A stretch of 16,575 nucleotides of DNA from CAYLLN01 sp036496265 (lineage in GTDB: Bacteria > Planctomycetota > Planctomycetia > Pirellulales > Pirellulaceae), in NCBI GenBank assembly GCA_036496265.1, contig DASXLL010000027.1, positions 1 through 16,575 on the forward strand, in the 5' to 3' direction. The translations under genes were made by a program, and so were the position numbers. Positions 14,578-16,575 of this stretch are shown here, one piece after another; the first letter of the stretch is position 1, and the number at the start of each line of letters is the position of its first letter. Below the pieces are notes generated by a model. That model did no database searches, was not told where the DNA came from, and was given only the letters and a program-made list of their open reading frames with translations.

Positions 14578-14906
14578 TCAGCGAATGTGGCCTGGCGGTG
14601 GGACGTAGTACCGCGAACTGCCAAACGGCACAACGAGGCTTCCCGAGGGGCGCGCAAACTTGGGCCCATAGGGAATCGAATAAGTCGATCCAACCGGCGG
14701 CGATGCCGGCCGAAAAAGCGTATCCGGCGGCAGCGGCGCAGCCCGCAGAGGCGCCGGCCGAACCAGTGGCGGATTAATCCGTTGTAATGGAACGACAACC
14801 GGCGCCTTGATCGTTGTCCGGGGCGGTGAGCCGTTTTGAGCGACAGCCAACGCGGGCGCTACCGCGAAACGAGAAGATACGAGGTCATCTTCAACGTGCC
14901 ATTCAT
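14578..14906 (-). pseudogene. small proline-rich secreted protein, frameshifted copy
   Basis: The duplicate of the gene at 14098-14427. The start region is retained (MNGTLKM), but where copy A has four A bases after CCGCG on the plus strand, copy B has three (near 14865). The reading frame from the ATG therefore ends after MNGTLKMTSYLLVSR. The rest is still readable in another frame (APALAVAQNGSPPRTTIKAP to the end), with the YSIPYGP, FARPSGS and RYYV blocks intact. The total length of 329 bases is not a multiple of three. If copy A is a real gene, this is a young pseudogene. Confidence 0.5.
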
Positions 14907-14988
14907 CAACCACAATTATAGGGTAACCCGAGCCGGCTTCCAGCGAATTTGTTTTTGGGTTGCGGGCCAGTTTGCTGATCTCTGTAGC

Positions 14989-15007
14989 CCTCACGCTCCG
15001 CGTGAGG
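14989..15007. repeat. 8-bp hairpin CCTCACGC/GCGTGAGG, third copy
   Basis: Same stem and loop again, at the right edge of the duplicated region. The following bases GAAGCCCGGCACTACGAAA also match the other copies before similarity ends near 15030. Confidence 0.7.
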
Positions 15008-15069
15008 AAGCCCGGCACTACGAAATCGTCCACCACTGTTTTTGCGTAGCTGAGGAATACGCCCCCCAA

Positions 15070-15263
15070 GGCCCAACGGGCGCGATTCGCCAGGCCCAAC
15101 GGGCGCGATTCGCCAGGCCCAACGGGCCGCAATTCGACAGGCCCAACGGGTCGCATTCGCGCCAGGCCCAACGCGCCGCAATTCGACAGGCCCAACGGGT
15201 CGCATTCGCGCCAGGCCCAACGGGCCGCATTCGCGCCAGGCCCAACGGGCCGCAACTCGATAG
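15070..15263. repeat. tandem array of eight 23-25-bp units
   Basis: Units begin with GGCCCAACG at 15070, 15093, 15116, 15140, 15165, 15189, 15214 and 15239. Most units can fold as a mini-hairpin (GGCCC-AAC-GGGCC or a close variant), followed by a spacer such as GCATTCGCGCCA or GCAATTCGACA. Spacings are 23, 23, 24, 25, 24, 25 and 25. All frames crossing it give low-complexity peptides (for example GPLGLARMRPVGPG), so I do not call a gene here. Confidence 0.9.
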
Positions 15264-15282
15264 CCCAGGCCATCGGCCTGGG
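15264..15282. repeat. hairpin capping the tandem array
   Basis: CCCAGGCC (15264-15271) and GGCCTGGG (15275-15282) form a perfect 8-bp stem around ATC. It directly follows the last array unit. The same unit-plus-cap combination occurs at 15599-15643. Confidence 0.8.
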
Positions 15283-15380
15283 TTAACAAGGCCCCCAATC
15301 ACCTTCCAAAAGCCCCAACGGGGCGCGCTGTCCGCGACTTCGTGGCTCGTTCCAACAGTTCCCAGTTCGGAACGGACGGC

Positions 15381-15501
15381 TGAACCTCCAACCACCTAAC
15401 CACGATCTCCCCAGTCGCATCTCGGACGGGTGGCTGGGTTTTTGCGCAGCATAACCCGGTTGAACCGCCAGCCATCCGGCCACGATCTCCCCAGCCGCAT
15501 C
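15381..15501. repeat. 41-bp direct repeat with an 80-bp period
   Basis: 15381-15421 and 15461-15501 match closely: TGAACC, then a variable CCA-rich part, then CCACGATCTCCCCAG, then CGCATC. The sequence between them and to both sides (15283-15705) shows no convincing gene, only a short stem GCCCC/GGGGC at 15312-15324. Confidence 0.7.
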
Positions 15502-15581
15502 GCGGCGTCGGCCCAAAGCCTGGCGGCCTTGGCCCCAGGTCGAGATGAAACCCGAATTCAATCCTGAATCTTCAGAACCAT

Positions 15582-15643
15582 CAGGCCGCAATTCCCCAGG
15601 CCCCACGGGCCGTAATTCGATACCCCAGGCCATCGGCCTTGGG
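15582..15643. repeat. solitary copy of the array element with its cap
   Basis: It contains CAGGCCGCAATTCCC, then one unit (GGCCCCACGGGCC from 15599), then ATTCGATA and a capping stem like that at 15264-15282 but with one extra base in the right arm. It lies about 340 bases beyond the main array, so the unit plus cap behaves as a dispersed element. Confidence 0.75.
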
Positions 15644-15705
15644 TTAGTCTTTGCTAATCGAGAAAGACGACCACCACGAACTCAACATCCAATGCTGCGT
15701 CTCTG

Positions 15706-16155
15706 CTACGGCATCTGGCGCTCCTGCCAATTCTTCTTCTCGGCCTCTAACTCGATAACGCGCTTTACGTATGATTCTTCGCGTGCTTTTGCTAATCGCT
15801 CGATCTGCTCAACTGTCGTTGCCCGTGCGGCATCATAGGCGTCAAACATGTGTACTGCTAAGTCATATTGGCCCTTGACCGGTTCTAAATACTTTTGTCG
15901 ATACGCGCCAAATGAATGTTCGCTCGAAAGGATATCAACAACCATCTTCGACAAATCCCTCGTAGTTCTTCGGTGTTCCAAGTGTTCGTTATAGAGAACG
16001 TTTTCCAGCCCACCGATCTCATCCGATGCTATCTTCAGTTCCTGCGTTTTTTTGGCGAGTGCTGCCTCTAAGCGGCGCTGTTGTACGCACCACCCAACCG
16101 CCAACCCCACCACAACCATCAACCACAGCAAGTCTCGGATTGTGAAGCGGAGCAT
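15706..16155 (-). CDS. small membrane-anchored coiled-coil protein
   Basis: 149 residues. The N-terminus MLRFTIRDLLWLMVVVGLAVGW is a single membrane anchor preceded by a short basic segment, a form I know as common in planctomycete hypothetical proteins. The rest is highly charged and helical: RRLEAALAKKTQELKIASDE and VEQIERLAKAREE look like coiled coil. Orientation with the charged part outside the cytoplasm is possible but unproven. It starts three bases after the stop of the upstream small gene, so the two are probably co-transcribed. Codons are more AT-rich than in the metabolic genes. The function is unknown. Confidence 0.75.
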   Translation of the reverse strand: MLRFTIRDLLWLMVVVGLAVGWCVQQRRLEAALAKKTQELKIASDEIGGLENVLYNEHLEHRRTTRDLSKMVVDILSSEHSFGAYRQKYLEPVKGQYDLAVHMFDAYDAARATTVEQIERLAKAREESYVKRVIELEAEKKNWQERQMP

Positions 16156-16158
16156 GGG

Positions 16159-16320
16159 TTAGTCACCGGGAAGCAGAGCAGACACGCCAAACAAAACTAA
16201 CGCAGCCGTCACGCCCAAGGCGATAGGCGCAACAATTATCGGCCAGTCAAACCAGAGTATTGCCAGCACTGGCGGCCCCACGGCCATAGCGATCAGCAGC
16301 GTGCGGAGTCGGTAACGCAT
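16159..16320 (-). CDS. very small membrane protein
   Basis: 53 residues from ATG 16320: MRYRLRTLLIAMAVGPPVLA, then ILWFDWPIIVAPIALGV and AALVLFGVSALLPGD. There are two likely membrane segments after a basic start. The MRYRLRTLLIAM start is a pattern I associate with planctomycete small membrane proteins. The frame is open to 16386, but the upstream codons (RHASQKCRKTALG) look non-coding and ATG 16320 is preferred. A perfect TATAAT lies six bases before that ATG. The stop is three bases from the next gene, suggesting a two-gene unit. The function is unknown. Confidence 0.65.
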   Translation of the reverse strand: MRYRLRTLLIAMAVGPPVLAILWFDWPIIVAPIALGVTAALVLFGVSALLPGD

Positions 16321-16326
16321 CCACTT

Positions 16327-16332
16327 ATTATA
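16327..16332 (-). promoter_or_regulatory. TATAAT box six bases before the 53-residue membrane protein gene
   Basis: The minus strand reads TATAAT followed by AAGTGG and the ATG at 16320. Transcription would begin at about the start codon, implying a leaderless message. There is no good -35 hexamer at the normal distance, so this is a candidate only. Confidence 0.3.
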
Positions 16333-16575
16333 TCCGAGTGCCGTTTTCCTGCACTTTTGCGACGCGTGGCGTGCGTTTGGCGTCATCCTGGAGCGCTTCG
16401 CGGTTCGAACTACGTCGCTAAATCAGGATGGAAAATCCCAGGGTGGAAATTGGTCACCCTAACGCTCGGATCGTGGGTCGAAACTCGATGCAGACTCTTA
16501 TTGTCCTAATTTGAATTCTAGGCCGACTTTCGCGGGAGATAGCGACTGAGGTCGATCAACAACGACCTTTTCGCA

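Larger units (their letters stand above)
14501..14979. repeat. 479-bp tandem duplication, copy B
   Basis: This is a direct continuation of copy A with the same gene content. It is one base shorter, in line with a single net deletion. It ends where a third hairpin boundary (ATCTCTGTAGCCCTCACGC) begins at 14980, after which similarity fades within about 50 bases. Confidence 0.85.

Noticed and set aside
15070..15282. CRISPR array
   Set aside because: The units are short (23-25 bp), the parts between the conserved heads are near-identical instead of unique, and no cas gene is present.
14578..15399. Long frames through the repeats on both strands (for example peptides with RPVGPGANAT or RQAQRARFA)
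   Set aside because: They are low-complexity translations of the tandem array and duplication, open because GC-rich repeats lack stops. There is no start signal or domain.
15283..15705. A gene in the repeat-rich gap before the small membrane proteins
   Set aside because: The open frames cover direct repeats and hairpins and have no plausible start or domain.
16390..16430. tRNA T-arm-like sequence GGTTCGAAC
   Set aside because: The flanking bases (CGCGG and TACGT) do not pair as a T stem, and no acceptor, D or anticodon arm can be built around it.
16498..16575. C-terminal end of a minus-strand gene entering from the right edge
   Set aside because: One frame is open for 25 codons from the edge to a TAA, but another minus frame is also open for 18 codons and nothing recognisable is encoded. 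Flanking sequence is needed.

Overview
The window looks like chromosomal DNA from a planctomycete, probably of the Pirellulales type. The signs are a Tat-exported Gfo/Idh/MocA oxidoreductase, two small membrane proteins with the N-termini MRYRLRTLLIAM and MLRFTIRDLLWL that I associate with this group, genes mostly lacking a Shine-Dalgarno site, and many GC-rich hairpin repeats between genes. The assignment rests on recognised sequence style; no 16S rRNA or other marker gene is present.

Layout. (1) 1-1685, plus strand: the 3' end of an alpha/beta hydrolase, a 55-bp hairpin repeat, then a secreted Gfo/Idh/MocA oxidoreductase. (2) 1686-1996: no gene, two further inverted repeats. (3) 1997-6599, plus strand: an OPT-family oligopeptide transporter followed by a secreted S46 dipeptidyl-peptidase, which together suggest peptide scavenging. 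(4) 6594-6640: a hairpin between convergent genes whose arms contain both stop codons. (5) 6635-12343, minus strand: a probable five-gene operon. In transcription order it encodes sn-glycerol-1-phosphate dehydrogenase (AraM/EgsA type), a NagD/AraL-type HAD phosphatase, a polyol permease of the RbtT/DalT type, an AraB-type FGGY kinase and a small secreted protein of unknown role. (6) 12481-14028, plus strand, divergent from that operon: a GlpD-family FAD-dependent glycerol-3-phosphate dehydrogenase. (7) 14021-15007: a tandem 480-bp duplication of a small proline-rich secreted-protein gene, the second copy broken by a 1-nt deletion, with an identical hairpin at all three boundaries. (8) 15070-15643: an array of eight 23-25-bp units, a capping hairpin, a solitary copy of the same element and an unrelated 80-bp-period direct repeat. 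(9) 15706-16320, minus strand: two small membrane-anchored proteins. (10) 16321-16575: no supported gene.

The most interesting part is the block 6635-14028. A pentitol-type permease, a ribulokinase-type kinase, a sugar-phosphate phosphatase and two polyol-phosphate dehydrogenases (one of the G1P type, one of the G3P type) lie together. No pentose isomerase or epimerase is present. I infer a polyol or glycerophosphate catabolic locus, possibly working by phosphorylation followed by oxidation; the substrate is not known. The phosphatase/G1P-dehydrogenase pair recalls araL-araM of the Bacillus subtilis arabinose operon.
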